Notes: generated by a model from the sequence alone, not told the origin. DNA of 64,000 nucleotides from Guopingia tenuis (GCF_014384805.1 NZ_JACRSS010000006.1:1-64000), one strand, 5' to 3'; shown: positions 34,954 through 43,714, numbered from the stretch's first letter. Numbers and translations: made by a program.

Positions 34954-35157
34954 ATGGAGAAAAAGAAGGAGATCCAACCAGAGAGGCCGGCAGAAGTGCC
35001 GGAGCGGGGCGGATATGCAGGTTATGGCATGTGCATCGGCCTATGCCTGGGCTTATCTGTCGGGCTGGCCTGCGGACAAATGGTCATCGGAATGGCGGCA
35101 GGTATGTGCCTAGGATTGGCGGCGGGAGCAGTCTTGCAGTGCATGCGGAAAAAATAG
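34954..35157 (+). CDS. Small two-helix membrane protein, glycine-rich
   Basis: The 67-aa protein has a hydrophilic N-terminus (MEKKKEIQPERPAEVPERGG), then two glycine-rich membrane helices (GMCIGLCLGLSVGLACG and MVIGMAAGMCLGLAAGAVL) and a basic end. The helices have glycine-zipper spacing. GGGAGAG precedes ATG 34954. No known function. Confidence 0.65.
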   Translation: MEKKKEIQPERPAEVPERGGYAGYGMCIGLCLGLSVGLACGQMVIGMAAGMCLGLAAGAVLQCMRKK

Positions 35158-35300
35158 AACAGTTGCGGGCAAGGCAAACCGTATATTTTTTGGAATTAAA
35201 AGAGAGGGACAAAAGGAAAATGCTTTGTAAGGATGTTGTCTCCCTTTTGTAATCAGATAGAATGATTGGATTATTGTAGGAGAAAAATATCTCATAATTC

Positions 35301-35340
35301 AAAATAGCGTTCGTTTTGCAAAACGAACGCTATTTTCTTT
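35301..35340. terminator. Bidirectional terminator
   Basis: Perfect 17-bp inverted repeat (35301-35317 with 35320-35336) flanked by A and T runs. It serves the small membrane protein and the convergent flavodoxin gene. Confidence 0.9.
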
Positions 35341-35885
35341 TATATATTTTCCCCTAAGTTGTATGCTTCGGCAAGTTTTACATTCCCTGCAATATCGCCT
35401 ATATTGAATACACCGCCGCAAAGGACTTTTCCTTTATCTGTCCATCCAAGATGTTTTATCAAGTGTTCATACCAGTAAACAGTTTCCTCAAAATCATTGC
35501 CTTCCGCAGCCATTAGCAAGGCACATTCTTTTTTTGGGTTTGCAAGATCATTATTACATTCCGCAACAGCAAATAAACGGTCAAATGTACATTTGAGCTG
35601 TCCGCTGATCGTCCAATAATACAGCGGAGAAGCCAGAACCACAATATCCGCTTTTTTGTATGCGGGATAAATCTTATCCATATCATCTTTCTGTACGCAG
35701 GGACGTATATTGTCTTTACCCCCCTTGCAACATCCGAGACACGGATGAATGTTCATTTTTTGAAGGTCAAAACAGATAACCGTATGCCCTGCATTCTCTG
35801 CACCTTCGGTAAATGCTTTAATTAACTCAGAAGTATTTCCTTTTGCACGAGGACTACCGTTTAAAATAATAATTTTTTTCGCCAT
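35340..35885 (-). CDS. Flavodoxin-family NAD(P)H-dependent oxidoreductase
   Basis: The 181-aa FMN-binding protein has phosphate loop LNGSPRAKGNTSEL and the flavin-contact segment VVLASPLYYWTISGQLKC. Between them is a Cys-rich stretch HPCLGCCKGG...RPC, as in iron-sulfur flavoproteins. GGAGG eight bases before the ATG at 35885 sets the start. It is divergent from the HxlR regulator, a typical pairing in which the regulator controls the reductase. Confidence 0.9.
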   Translation of the reverse strand: MAKKIIILNGSPRAKGNTSELIKAFTEGAENAGHTVICFDLQKMNIHPCLGCCKGGKDNIRPCVQKDDMDKIYPAYKKADIVVLASPLYYWTISGQLKCTFDRLFAVAECNNDLANPKKECALLMAAEGNDFEETVYWYEHLIKHLGWTDKGKVLCGGVFNIGDIAGNVKLAEAYNLGENI

Positions 35886-35908
35886 ATTATCTTCCTCCAA
35901 CTCAAATA

Positions 35909-35937
35909 TTGACATTTGGTAGTGTCTATACTATAAT
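35909..35937 (+). promoter_or_regulatory. Consensus promoter of the hxlR-type gene
   Basis: TTGACA (35909-35914), 17-bp spacer, TATAAT (35932-35937): an exact sigma-A consensus. Confidence 0.85.
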
Positions 35938-35965
35938 CATAATCTATAACATAATAAATACAAGT

Positions 35966-35983
35966 ACTATCTTAAAAGATAGT
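35966..35983. promoter_or_regulatory. Palindromic operator candidate for the HxlR regulator
   Basis: ACTATCTT AA AAGATAGT is a perfect inverted repeat. It lies in the leader of the hxlR-type gene and near the expected -35 of the opposing flavodoxin gene, so one bound dimer could control both. Confidence 0.7.
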
Positions 35984-35999
35984 TAAATGGAAAATAGAA

Positions 36000-36335
36000 A
36001 TGATAAAAAATTTTATTGAAAATGCAAATTTTGAGGATACTGGCTTTAGTTATACTATGTCACTCATTAACGGAAAACATAAAATGGTTATTCTATATTG
36101 TCTTATGGAATTTGAACCTGTTCGTTTTAATGAAATGCGGCGTTATTTGAAAACAATTACTGACCGAACATTAAGTGCGAATTTGAAAGAATTAGAGGCT
36201 GATGGATTGATCGAACGAAAAGAATATCAACAAATTCCGCCAAAGGTAGAATATAGCCTTAGCCCGAAAGGGGCTTCATTGATGAAAATTCTTGATTTGC
36301 TTTGCATTTGGGGAGAAGAAAACCGTCCTGTATGA
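36000..36335 (+). CDS. HxlR-family winged-helix regulator
   Basis: The 111-aa protein has the HxlR pattern INGKHKMVILYCLMEFEPVR followed by FNEMRRYLKTITDRTLSANL, KELEADGLIERKEYQQIPPK and VEYSLSPKGASL. It probably senses redox or electrophile stress and represses or activates the divergent flavodoxin gene. The AT-rich base use matches that gene and differs from the GC-rich surroundings. Confidence 0.9.
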   Translation: MIKNFIENANFEDTGFSYTMSLINGKHKMVILYCLMEFEPVRFNEMRRYLKTITDRTLSANLKELEADGLIERKEYQQIPPKVEYSLSPKGASLMKILDLLCIWGEENRPV

Positions 36336-36724
36336 TAAAGAAATCATTGCGGATACAAAAAATATCGACAGGAATAACGAGCATCAGATCTTGATTCAAA
36401 AATTCGTAAAATGCAGTACTTCCCGTAAGAAGGCACCCCAAGCTGCCCTTCGGAAAGGGCCTTATATCCGTGCCCGCGATGGAGGAAAAGCGGACAAGCC
36501 GCTGCTGTCGTTGGAAATCAATCCATAGCCCTTTTCTGCGTTAAACTAGTTTACCGTGCCATTGTTCCCATCGATGATGAACCTTCGGAAGAAATGTATT
36601 TGTATCCGATAAATCAAACAAAAAGCCCACATGCTTTTGCAAATCATCCTGTTTCGACCACGATGACTTACAAAAACATGTGAGCACAAGATATCATCTG
36701 GAATACCATAGGGCAGGGAAAAAA
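36336..36724. other. Gene-free stretch, possible remnants
   Basis: No gene with start and ribosome site. On the minus strand near 36545-36690 one frame reads DLQKHVGFLFDLSDTNTFLP and then WEQWHGKLV before a stop, which looks like the decayed end of an unidentified gene. The right edge of the AT-rich patch lies here. Confidence 0.35.
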
Positions 36725-37222
36725 TCAAACGCCGGACGGCCCGCTCTGCTCCTCCTGCCAGCCCTTGCAGACGTCGATCCAGCCCCGGCTATGGGAATAG
36801 GTGAACAGCTCCTCGCAGGAAAGCTCAATGGCGCTGTTGCTGCTGCCGGCGGCCGGAAATACCGTTGGAAAGCGTTTAAGAGAAATATCCGTATATACCT
36901 CCACATCTTCGGGAACGGCAAAGGGGCAGACGCCGCCCACGGCATGGCCGGTGAGGGCCAGGGCTGCGTCCGGCGAGAGCATCGATGCCTTTCTGCCAAA
37001 CTGGGCCTTAAATTTGGGGTTGTCAATCTTGGCGTCGCCGGCGGCGACAATGAGGATGCAGCCCTCTTCCTTTTTAAAGGAGAGGGTTTTTGCGATGCGC
37101 GCCGGAATCACACCCACTGCCTGGGCTGCCAGCTCCACAGTGGCGCTGGAGGAGGGAAATTCCAAAATCTTGTCCGCCATGCCCAGTTCCTGAAAATATG
37201 CGCGTACTTTTTCAATCGACAT
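36725..37222 (-). CDS. YbaK/EbsC-family aminoacyl-tRNA deacylase
   Basis: The 165-aa editing-domain protein has AKTLSFK and GDAKIDNPKFKAQFGRKA, with the catalytic Lys in the AKTLSF context. TGHAVGGVCPFAVPEDVEVY is the family hallmark. It probably hydrolyses mischarged tRNA (Cys-tRNA-Pro type). It follows the PBP gene by 29 bases and may share its transcript. Confidence 0.9.
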   Translation of the reverse strand: MSIEKVRAYFQELGMADKILEFPSSSATVELAAQAVGVIPARIAKTLSFKKEEGCILIVAAGDAKIDNPKFKAQFGRKASMLSPDAALALTGHAVGGVCPFAVPEDVEVYTDISLKRFPTVFPAAGSSNSAIELSCEELFTYSHSRGWIDVCKGWQEEQSGPSGV

Positions 37223-37251
37223 CAGTCTGTCCTGCCTTTCGTTATACTTAC

Positions 37252-39336
37252 TTATGCTTTGCCGTCCGCGTCCGGCGTGAGAAGCGCCTTGACGATCCGG
37301 TGCTTATAATCGTTCATTTCCCGCGGCCCGTCGACCATGCAGAGGGCCAGGCGGCTTTCCTCCTGATCCTCCCACCAAGCCACCAGCCAGGATGTCTTTT
37401 CCGTCTTATCCGAGCCTTTGATAGCCGTTCCGGTTTTGGCGGCCAGAGTAAGCCCCTCGATTTTTATGGATTTTGCCGTTCCGGAATTGACCACGTCCTT
37501 GAGCGTCGGGATGAGGGTGTTAATGGTGCTTTCCTTCATGATGCTGCTCTTATAAACCTCCCGCTCCATCGTCTGGGTGGTGACATATTTGTTGCCCTCG
37601 GTCTTTTTGATTTCGGAAACCAGCTTGGGCAGCAGGACGTCGCCGTTATTCTGGAAAGCGGTATACATGGCGGCGATCTGGATGGGGGGGAGCAGAAGCT
37701 CGCCCTGTCCGAAGGACATATCCGTGAGCAGCTTGCGGTTCATCTCAGTTCCCTCGTTTAGGAGATTGGATTTGGAGATATTCAGCTCAAAGGGCATTTT
37801 TTCGCCGATCCCCAGCTTTTCCATATAGGCCATAAAGTCCTCTTCCCCGAGAAGAAGGGCGGCCCAGCTGAAATAAATGTTGTCCGACTGTTTCATAGCC
37901 TCATCCAGGTTCAGCGGCCCGGTAGATTTGGTTTCGTCGTTTCGACCAACAGGCGGCCAGATCCAGGTTTCCGGCGGGGTCCACTTGTTGTCGACGATTT
38001 TATAAGGGAACACAGAATCCTTCGTAATCACCCCTTTTTCCAGCGCCGGGACGATGGAAAAAGGCTTAAACAGTGATCCTGGCGGATAAAGTCCCATGGT
38101 AGCACGGGGATAAAGGGGCTGGTTGCTTTCCTCGGATGTCAGGGCCGCATAATCCTCCTTGGAGATGCCGCCGGTGAACAGGTTGGGGTCATAGCAGGGG
38201 AAGGAGACCATGGCCTCTACAAAGCCGGTTTTGGCGTTCAGAACGATGGAAGTCCCAGTCTGTTCCTTTTGGAAGGTGGAGGCCATCTGGTAATAGGCCT
38301 TCTGCTGCAGCTTGGAACTGACCGAAAGGTGGAGATCCTGTCCATTTTCAGCGGGCTGCTCGCAGATGACGGATTTAAACTGGCCGTCCTTGGTGGAAAG
38401 CTGGACGCGGTATCCGTCCTTGCCCTGCAAAACCTCATCATAGGTCTTTTCCAGGCCATCCTTGCCCACCAGCGTTGCATTCGGGAACCCCTTTTCCGCA
38501 AGGGCGGCGGCTTCCTCCTCCGAGGGCGCGCCAGTATATCCCGTGATATGGCAGAAGATCTCCCCATAGGGATAATAGCGCTGGAGCGTCATGGAATCCG
38601 TATCGATCCCAACGCCCTCGATGCCCTCCAGAGCCTCTTTCTGGGCGCTGGTAAGCCGCCCCTTGACAAAGGCCTTCACGATCACATGGGCATAGTTATT
38701 TTCCAGCGCGGAATCGTATTTCTTTTTGATGGACTGGGCCTCCTCGTCGCTGAGCTCCAGCTGGTCCGTGAGGGAAGAGATGGTGCTTGCGATATTCAGC
38801 TCGCTGTCGACCTGGATATAGACGGTTTCGGCATAGTCGTTGGAAGCGATGACCGTGCCGTCGCTGGTAAAAATTTCGCCCCGCCGGCCGGGCAGCGTGA
38901 TGATGGAGACCTTGTCCCCCTCTTCATAATCGGCAAGGATAAGGGAAGGGGAGTATTCCAGGTGCAGCCCGTCCCCATCCGAAATGATGCGAACCTGGCA
39001 GGCATTTTCGATTGTGCCGGCCTTTTTGGTCTCATAGCAGACGGTATAGCTGAGCAGCTGCGTCTCGTTTTCCAACGAGACTTTGCGGTCCTTCACGGTG
39101 ATCTTCTCGGCCCCGAGGGAGTTTAAAACCGAAAGATAGTTTTCCTCAAAATCCTCGGCGGTGCCGGAGGTGCTGTATTTCCAGAAGTATTCAAACATGC
39201 CGGAGAAATTCCTCTCGCAGAGAAGGGCGAGGAAATCGTCGGCAATGTTGTTCATGCTGATGGCGGTTGTGCAGGAAAAAAGCGCAGGCAGACAAAAAGC
39301 CAAAAGGAGCAACATGGCGACCAATCGTTTTTTCAA
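37252..39336 (-). CDS. Class B penicillin-binding protein with MecA-like N-terminal domain
   Basis: This peptidoglycan transpeptidase has 694 aa. The N-terminus has a lipoprotein-like signal (LLLAFCLPALFSC), then an NTF2-like MecA_N domain (~residues 28-145), a PBP dimerisation domain, and the transpeptidase. Catalytic motifs are S-L-F-K in PPGSLFKPF, S-D-N in KQSDNIYFSW and K-T-G in AAKTGTA. The start is TTG with GGAGG eight bases upstream. This architecture is that of PBP2a/PBP3-type low-affinity enzymes, so reduced beta-lactam affinity is possible but cannot be read from sequence alone. Confidence 0.92.
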   Translation of the reverse strand: MKKRLVAMLLLLAFCLPALFSCTTAISMNNIADDFLALLCERNFSGMFEYFWKYSTSGTAEDFEENYLSVLNSLGAEKITVKDRKVSLENETQLLSYTVCYETKKAGTIENACQVRIISDGDGLHLEYSPSLILADYEEGDKVSIITLPGRRGEIFTSDGTVIASNDYAETVYIQVDSELNIASTISSLTDQLELSDEEAQSIKKKYDSALENNYAHVIVKAFVKGRLTSAQKEALEGIEGVGIDTDSMTLQRYYPYGEIFCHITGYTGAPSEEEAAALAEKGFPNATLVGKDGLEKTYDEVLQGKDGYRVQLSTKDGQFKSVICEQPAENGQDLHLSVSSKLQQKAYYQMASTFQKEQTGTSIVLNAKTGFVEAMVSFPCYDPNLFTGGISKEDYAALTSEESNQPLYPRATMGLYPPGSLFKPFSIVPALEKGVITKDSVFPYKIVDNKWTPPETWIWPPVGRNDETKSTGPLNLDEAMKQSDNIYFSWAALLLGEEDFMAYMEKLGIGEKMPFELNISKSNLLNEGTEMNRKLLTDMSFGQGELLLPPIQIAAMYTAFQNNGDVLLPKLVSEIKKTEGNKYVTTQTMEREVYKSSIMKESTINTLIPTLKDVVNSGTAKSIKIEGLTLAAKTGTAIKGSDKTEKTSWLVAWWEDQEESRLALCMVDGPREMNDYKHRIVKALLTPDADGKA

Positions 39337-39371
39337 GAACCAAACCTCCCTGTCACAAAAACTGTAATCCC

Positions 39372-39400
39372 ATTATATAATAAGAAGGAGAGAATTGCAA
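39372..39400 (-). promoter_or_regulatory. Promoter of the PBP gene
   Basis: Minus strand TTGCAA (39395-39400), 17-bp spacer, TATAAT (39372-39377). Confidence 0.75.
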
Positions 39401-39466
39401 AACAGGAATACTTTACAATATTTATGGAAACAATAGCAATATTATCGGGAAAAATGTTACAAAAAT

Positions 39467-39495
39467 TTGACATTTCCCCGCAGGTATATTATACT
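39467..39495 (+). promoter_or_regulatory. Promoter of the yabE-like gene
   Basis: TTGACA (39467-39472), 17-bp spacer, TATACT (39490-39495), 29 bases before the start codon. Confidence 0.8.
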
Positions 39496-39524
39496 GAGGC
39501 AAATCAGTGCGAAGGAGGAAGCCG

Positions 39525-40961
39525 ATGAAAAGAAGAAAAAAAGACGATTTTGAATTGGATTCAAAGGCTCACCTGTCCGGCATACTGTACACGACCCGGC
39601 GGTCGACGATTACAGAAAAGGATTTTACACCAAAGAAAAAAAAGAGCCAGAAGGGATTTTTCGGCAGAGCGGCCGCATGGATGCAAAACGCCTGCCGGAG
39701 CATACAAAAGAAATTCCAAAGAAAAAGAGTGCCCAGGACAGCGAAACACACGCCCCGGAGATTTTTTGAAACACTCAAGCAAAAGCTGGGGATTCAGGGA
39801 CGCTTTTTTGAGAGGGGCAGCAAGCCCTTCTATATTGGCGTGGCGTCCACCGGCCTTGCGGCGATTGTCTGCGCCATTGTTTTGACGTCGGGAATTCTGG
39901 AGCCTGCGGCTGTGGAAGTCACGGTAAACGATGCGGGCCGGGTGGTTTCCGCCATGACCAGCGAGGCGACCGTGGGAGAATTTTTCGATAAAAACGGCAT
40001 CGAGATCCAGGACGGCGACGTTTTGGAGGTTTCAGAATCCACCCCCATCGAAGAAGGCATGGAGATCGTCATTCGCAGGGCCATGCCCCTCACCATCATC
40101 CACGGAAACGAAAAGACCCAGGTGCGGATGCTGGCGGGAACTGTGGAAGAGGCTCTTTCCCGGGCCAATATTGAAGTAGACCCGGAGGACGAAGTCTATC
40201 CCGTGCGGGATTCCTATGTTTCGGCGGGCATGTCCATCAACGTCATCGAAGTGGAGACCAAGACCATCACCGAGCAGGAAACGCTCTATTATAAAGAACT
40301 GACCAAGAACGACTCCACTCTTGCCAAGGGGAAGACCAAGTTGCAGACCGCCGGGAAAAACGGTGTGCAGGAGAACACCATTGAGATCACCTATAAAAAC
40401 GGCGTGGAGATCTCCCGCAAGACGGTTTCGGAAAAGGTAATCTCCGAGCCGGTGGACCAGGTGACGCTGGTGGGAACCTATGAGGCGCCCAAGGCGACGC
40501 CAAAGCCCAGCACCAGCAAGCCTTCTTCCACCAAGAAGCCCAGCACATCCAACAGCAGCAAGCCGTCGTATTCCACAAACGACGACGGCAAGCTGACCAG
40601 TGTTCCCTCTGTCAGCGAGATTCACTCCGGAACGCTGTATGAGCACAAAAATGTGCCTGCGCCCGCGTCCTCGATTATCAAAAAGACGCTGGTAATCAAC
40701 CGGATGACGGCCTATACCCACACGGGCAACCGAACGGCCACCGGCACCTGGCCCAAGATCGGAACGGTGGCGGCAGATCCCAAGCAGATCCCCTATGGAA
40801 CCAAGCTCTATATCCCCGGCTATGGCTATGGCCGCGTGGAGGACACGGGCAGCAACAAGCACGACGCGGGAACCTATTGCCTGGACCTGTTCATGGAAAC
40901 CAAACAGGAATGCATGACCTGGGGCGTCAAGCGCAATGTGAAGATCTATATTCTGAAATAG
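39525..40961 (+). CDS. yabE: YabE-like cell-wall protein with DUF348, G5 and 3D domains
   Basis: The 478-aa exported protein has a long basic cytoplasmic N-terminus and one membrane helix (GVASTGLAAIVCAIVLTSGI). Ubiquitin-like DUF348 repeats follow (VTVNDAGRVVSAMTSEATVG), then a G5 domain, a Ser/Thr/Pro/Lys linker (PSTSKPSSTKKPSTSNSS) and a C-terminal 3D domain with catalytic-type Asp residues (AADPKQIPYGT, RVEDTGS, LDLFM). This is the architecture of RPF-like lytic transglycosylases of Firmicutes. GAAGGAGG sets ATG 39525. It precedes rsmA as in Bacillus, though rnmV is missing between them. Confidence 0.92.
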   Translation: MKRRKKDDFELDSKAHLSGILYTTRRSTITEKDFTPKKKKSQKGFFGRAAAWMQNACRSIQKKFQRKRVPRTAKHTPRRFFETLKQKLGIQGRFFERGSKPFYIGVASTGLAAIVCAIVLTSGILEPAAVEVTVNDAGRVVSAMTSEATVGEFFDKNGIEIQDGDVLEVSESTPIEEGMEIVIRRAMPLTIIHGNEKTQVRMLAGTVEEALSRANIEVDPEDEVYPVRDSYVSAGMSINVIEVETKTITEQETLYYKELTKNDSTLAKGKTKLQTAGKNGVQENTIEITYKNGVEISRKTVSEKVISEPVDQVTLVGTYEAPKATPKPSTSKPSSTKKPSTSNSSKPSYSTNDDGKLTSVPSVSEIHSGTLYEHKNVPAPASSIIKKTLVINRMTAYTHTGNRTATGTWPKIGTVAADPKQIPYGTKLYIPGYGYGRVEDTGSNKHDAGTYCLDLFMETKQECMTWGVKRNVKIYILK

Positions 40962-41048
40962 GAGGAAACGGCGGGCGGGGCCGAAACAGTCCGAAGCCCG
41001 AAGATATTTCCTTTCAGAAGAACTTTTCTGTATGTATGCAGGGCAATG

Positions 41049-41078
41049 CCGCCCGGCCGAAGCGCCGGGCGGTTTTTT
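41049..41078 (+). terminator. Terminator of the yabE-like gene
   Basis: CCGCCCGGC / GCCGGGCGG stem followed by six T. Confidence 0.92.
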
Positions 41079-41265
41079 ATATGCCAAAATCCCCCGGGAG
41101 AGCGGCGGGCCTATGAAAAATGCGCAAAGCGGTGCGGAAAAGTTCGGGCCGCGGGAGCGCAATCCTGCGGGAAGTGCAGCAGTTCCGGGCGGAAGGAAAA
41201 ATCCATTTTTCTTTCCGGGGAAAATATGATACCATAGGGGAAAGACGCTGGAAAAAGGAGAGGGC

Positions 41266-42105
41266 ATGAAGGAATTGTATTCCCCTGCAGTCATATCCGG
41301 ACTGCTAAAAAAATATGAGCTGGCTCCGCTCAAAAAGCTGGGGCAGAACTTTTTGAAGGATGGGCACATCGTGGAAAAAATCGCCCAGGCGGCGGTGGAA
41401 GAGGGCGGCGCCGTCCTGGAGGTGGGGCCGGGACTGGGGGTGCTCACCAGCGCCCTGGCCGAGCGTGCCGCCCGGGTGGCGGCGATCGAGCTGGACGGCG
41501 GCATGGTGCGGGTGCTGGGGGAAACCCTGGCGGAATATGGCAATGTTCAGGTGCTGCACCAGGATATTCTCAAAACCGACCTGGCGGCAGTGGGCCGGGA
41601 GATTTTTGGCGGGAAGCCATTCTGCGTGGTGGGCAACCTGCCCTATTATATCACCAGCAAATGCCTGCTCCATGTGATGGAGAGCGGCGCGCCTGTGGAA
41701 CGGTTCACGGCGATGGTGCAGAAAGAAGTGGCGGACCGGCTGGCCGCCCGGGAGGGCGAAAAGGAATACGGCGCTCTCAGCGCCTCGCTGGCCTATTATG
41801 GCCGGACGGAAAAGCTGTTTGGCGTGAGCCGGGGATGCTTCCTGCCAGAGCCGGATGTGGATTCGGCGGTGATTCAGCTCCGCCCGCAGATCTGCTTTCC
41901 CGTGGAACGGGCAGCCTATGCCCGGGTGGTGCGGGGCCTGTTTTCCATGCGGCGGAAGACCGTGCTCAACAATATGAAAAGCGCCCTGGGGCTGCGCGGG
42001 GAACAGGCCCAGGCTGCTTTAGCGGCGGCGGGCATCTCCCCCGCCGCCCGGGCGGAAACCCTTTCTCCCGAGGATTTTGCTCGCCTGGCCGGCGTTCTCG
42101 GCTGA
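41266..42105 (+). CDS. rsmA: 16S rRNA A1518/A1519 dimethyltransferase
   Basis: The 279-aa KsgA/RsmA enzyme has GQNFLKDGHIVEKI, SAM-binding EVGPGLGVLT, the base-contact motif NLPYYI and FLPEPDVDSAVI. Dimethylates two adenines near the 16S 3' end in ribosome maturation. GGAGAGG precedes the ATG. Full length. Confidence 0.96.
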   Translation: MKELYSPAVISGLLKKYELAPLKKLGQNFLKDGHIVEKIAQAAVEEGGAVLEVGPGLGVLTSALAERAARVAAIELDGGMVRVLGETLAEYGNVQVLHQDILKTDLAAVGREIFGGKPFCVVGNLPYYITSKCLLHVMESGAPVERFTAMVQKEVADRLAAREGEKEYGALSASLAYYGRTEKLFGVSRGCFLPEPDVDSAVIQLRPQICFPVERAAYARVVRGLFSMRRKTVLNNMKSALGLRGEQAQAALAAAGISPAARAETLSPEDFARLAGVLG

Positions 42106-42236
42106 CGGAGAGGCTGCTCCGTGCCCAGAGATATGAGAAAATCTGTTCCGACGATAAAAAACAGAGAATATACGTTTCCCGTGATCCCCAAGGATCCGAA
42201 AACTGTTGACAGAAGGCTTTTGCTGCAAAAGAAGGG

Positions 42237-42267
42237 AAAGGCCCGGCGTTTATGCCGGGTCTTTTTT
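42237..42267 (+). terminator. Terminator of rsmA
   Basis: GGCCCGGC / GCCGGGTC stem (one G-U), loop GTTTAT, then six T. Confidence 0.9.
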
Positions 42268-42313
42268 GCAGGAAGAGCCGCATATAGTTAGGATAGAACG
42301 GGAGGGAAAAACA

Positions 42314-43198
42314 ATGGCTTATCAAAAACGCAGATTTGTCCTTCGGGGCGAAGGGGAGTCCTGGGGAATTTTAACGCTGGAGGAACGGGAACGGCTGTTT
42401 TATTTTCTCGAATGCCCCAAACCGGCGACAGGGGATATCGTCCTTTTTTATGGCCCGCATTCCTGGAGAAAACTGACGGGAAACTGCGGGCATCAGCTCT
42501 GTATGCAGAGCCGCTTGGGAGAAATTCAGGCGGCGGCGCTGCTGCGGGAGGGAAAGGCCGTGCTGCGAGGTTCGGCAGGGCCGTTTGGCTGGGAGGAGGC
42601 CCTTTTGGCCTATGAGAAGGCGCAAAAGCCGGCAGACCCAGGGGAAGAGCCCCGGATGGATGCGGATGCGGGGGCAGCGCCCCCGGAAGAGGAAGGGGGA
42701 ATGCGGGAACAAGTGCCCGCAGCATCTCGGGAAGCAGAAATTCCGGAAGCCGGAAGCACCGGGGAAGCCGGCCGGAGCGGGGAAAGGCCGGAGCCGTGCT
42801 CCTTTCTGGATTCCCTGCCCCAGATGGAAATGGCCTCTTCCCCGGCCAAACCAGCGGGGACACCGGAAAAACCTGTCCGGGAAGAGAAAAAAAGCTGCCA
42901 TCCGAAACGCATCCGTTCCGTGCAGCCCTTTTCCTATCTGTTTGAAGATTCTCGGTGGGAACGTGTGGAATATCCCTTTGCCTATGGCCAGAGCGGATAT
43001 CTCAAGGGAGAGATCTACCGGGACGGGGCGCTGATCGCCACCGCCATGGCCATTCCCGGGAAATACGCGCTGACGCCGCCGCCCTGGCTCAAGGGATTCA
43101 ATACCTATTTGCAGGAGCAGGACGGCCCGGCGGGCTATTGGGTGCTCCTGCGGGACAGCGCCACCGGCCGCCCCACCAACCTGCAGGCCCTTTTATAG
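42314..43198 (+). CDS. Hypothetical protein, two folded ends joined by a disordered linker
   Basis: The 294-aa protein has an N-terminal domain (~110 residues, RRFVLRGEGESWGILTLEER) followed by an acidic, Pro/Glu/Gly-rich linker at about 115-215. The C-terminal domain (~80 residues) has FSYLFEDSRWERVEYPFAYG and ATAMAIPGKYALTPPPWLKG. The C-terminal part resembles domains in clostridial proteins of unknown role. GGAGGGAAA precedes ATG 42314. No signal peptide. Function unknown. Confidence 0.72.
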   Translation: MAYQKRRFVLRGEGESWGILTLEERERLFYFLECPKPATGDIVLFYGPHSWRKLTGNCGHQLCMQSRLGEIQAAALLREGKAVLRGSAGPFGWEEALLAYEKAQKPADPGEEPRMDADAGAAPPEEEGGMREQVPAASREAEIPEAGSTGEAGRSGERPEPCSFLDSLPQMEMASSPAKPAGTPEKPVREEKKSCHPKRIRSVQPFSYLFEDSRWERVEYPFAYGQSGYLKGEIYRDGALIATAMAIPGKYALTPPPWLKGFNTYLQEQDGPAGYWVLLRDSATGRPTNLQALL

Positions 43199-43202
43199 GC
43201 GG

Positions 43203-43448
43203 TCAGGCCGAGCCCTCCAGGGGACGGATTTTCACATGCTGCGTGAGGATCTCGCTATAGGCATAGCAATACCGCTTCTGATAGCTTCCGTTATCCACCC
43301 GGACGGTGAAGATATCCGGGTATACGCCGTCCAGGATTCCCTGGGCCTGCAGGATCCGGTTGCGGTCGCCAATCGCATAGAGGCTCACGGCGCTTCCCTC
43401 ATATTGTTTCAGATCCCGCATGATGGCGCGGATGGTGTGGTGTGTCAT
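43203..43448 (-). CDS. veg: Veg family protein
   Basis: The 81-aa protein has IRAIMRDLKQYEGSAVSLYA and GRN-like GDRNRILQAQGILDGVYPDI, then FTVRVDNGSYQKRYCYAYSE. This is the Veg pattern. In B. subtilis Veg promotes biofilm matrix production through SinR and lies just after yabE-rnmV-ksgA-yabG, matching the location here. GGAGG eight bases before the ATG at 43448 sets the start. Confidence 0.92.
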   Translation of the reverse strand: MTHHTIRAIMRDLKQYEGSAVSLYAIGDRNRILQAQGILDGVYPDIFTVRVDNGSYQKRYCYAYSEILTQHVKIRPLEGSA

Positions 43449-43650
43449 ATCGGTGCCCTCCTTTTCTTCGCTGGCATTAGGATATCCAGAATCAGGAAAA
43501 TTATGCGGAGCGCAGATTTTCACAGGCCGGTCGGCGGAATTTTACAGCAATTTAACAGATAATCACATCAAAAAAGATGAAAACTGACAAATTTATGGGA
43601 AGAAAAAAAGGGGAAAATTCAGAAAATGCAGGAATCCGCATGAATAATTT

Positions 43651-43690
43651 CCTGTATATACAGCGGGAAAGATAAAACTGTATATACAGG
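43651..43690. repeat. Pair of identical 12-bp palindromes upstream of veg
   Basis: CTGTATATACAG occurs at 43652-43663 and 43678-43689. With one more C/G on the outer sides the two copies also form a 13-bp inverted repeat. A related half, CTGTATATAAG, is at 43844-43854. Centre-to-centre distance is 26 bp. This is a candidate operator array for veg or part of the neighbouring DnaA-box region. Confidence 0.75.
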
Positions 43691-43714
43691 CCTCAGAGGG
43701 AAATATGCACAAAG

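Noticed and set aside
40032..41543. Leftward open frame of ~500 codons antisense to yabE and rsmA
   Set aside because: A shadow frame in GC-rich coding sequence, with no start context; both sense genes are certain.
43652..43689. LexA/SOS boxes
   Set aside because: CTGTATATACAG resembles the E. coli LexA ends but has 6 instead of 10 central bases, and Firmicutes LexA uses a different site (GAACN4GTTC type).
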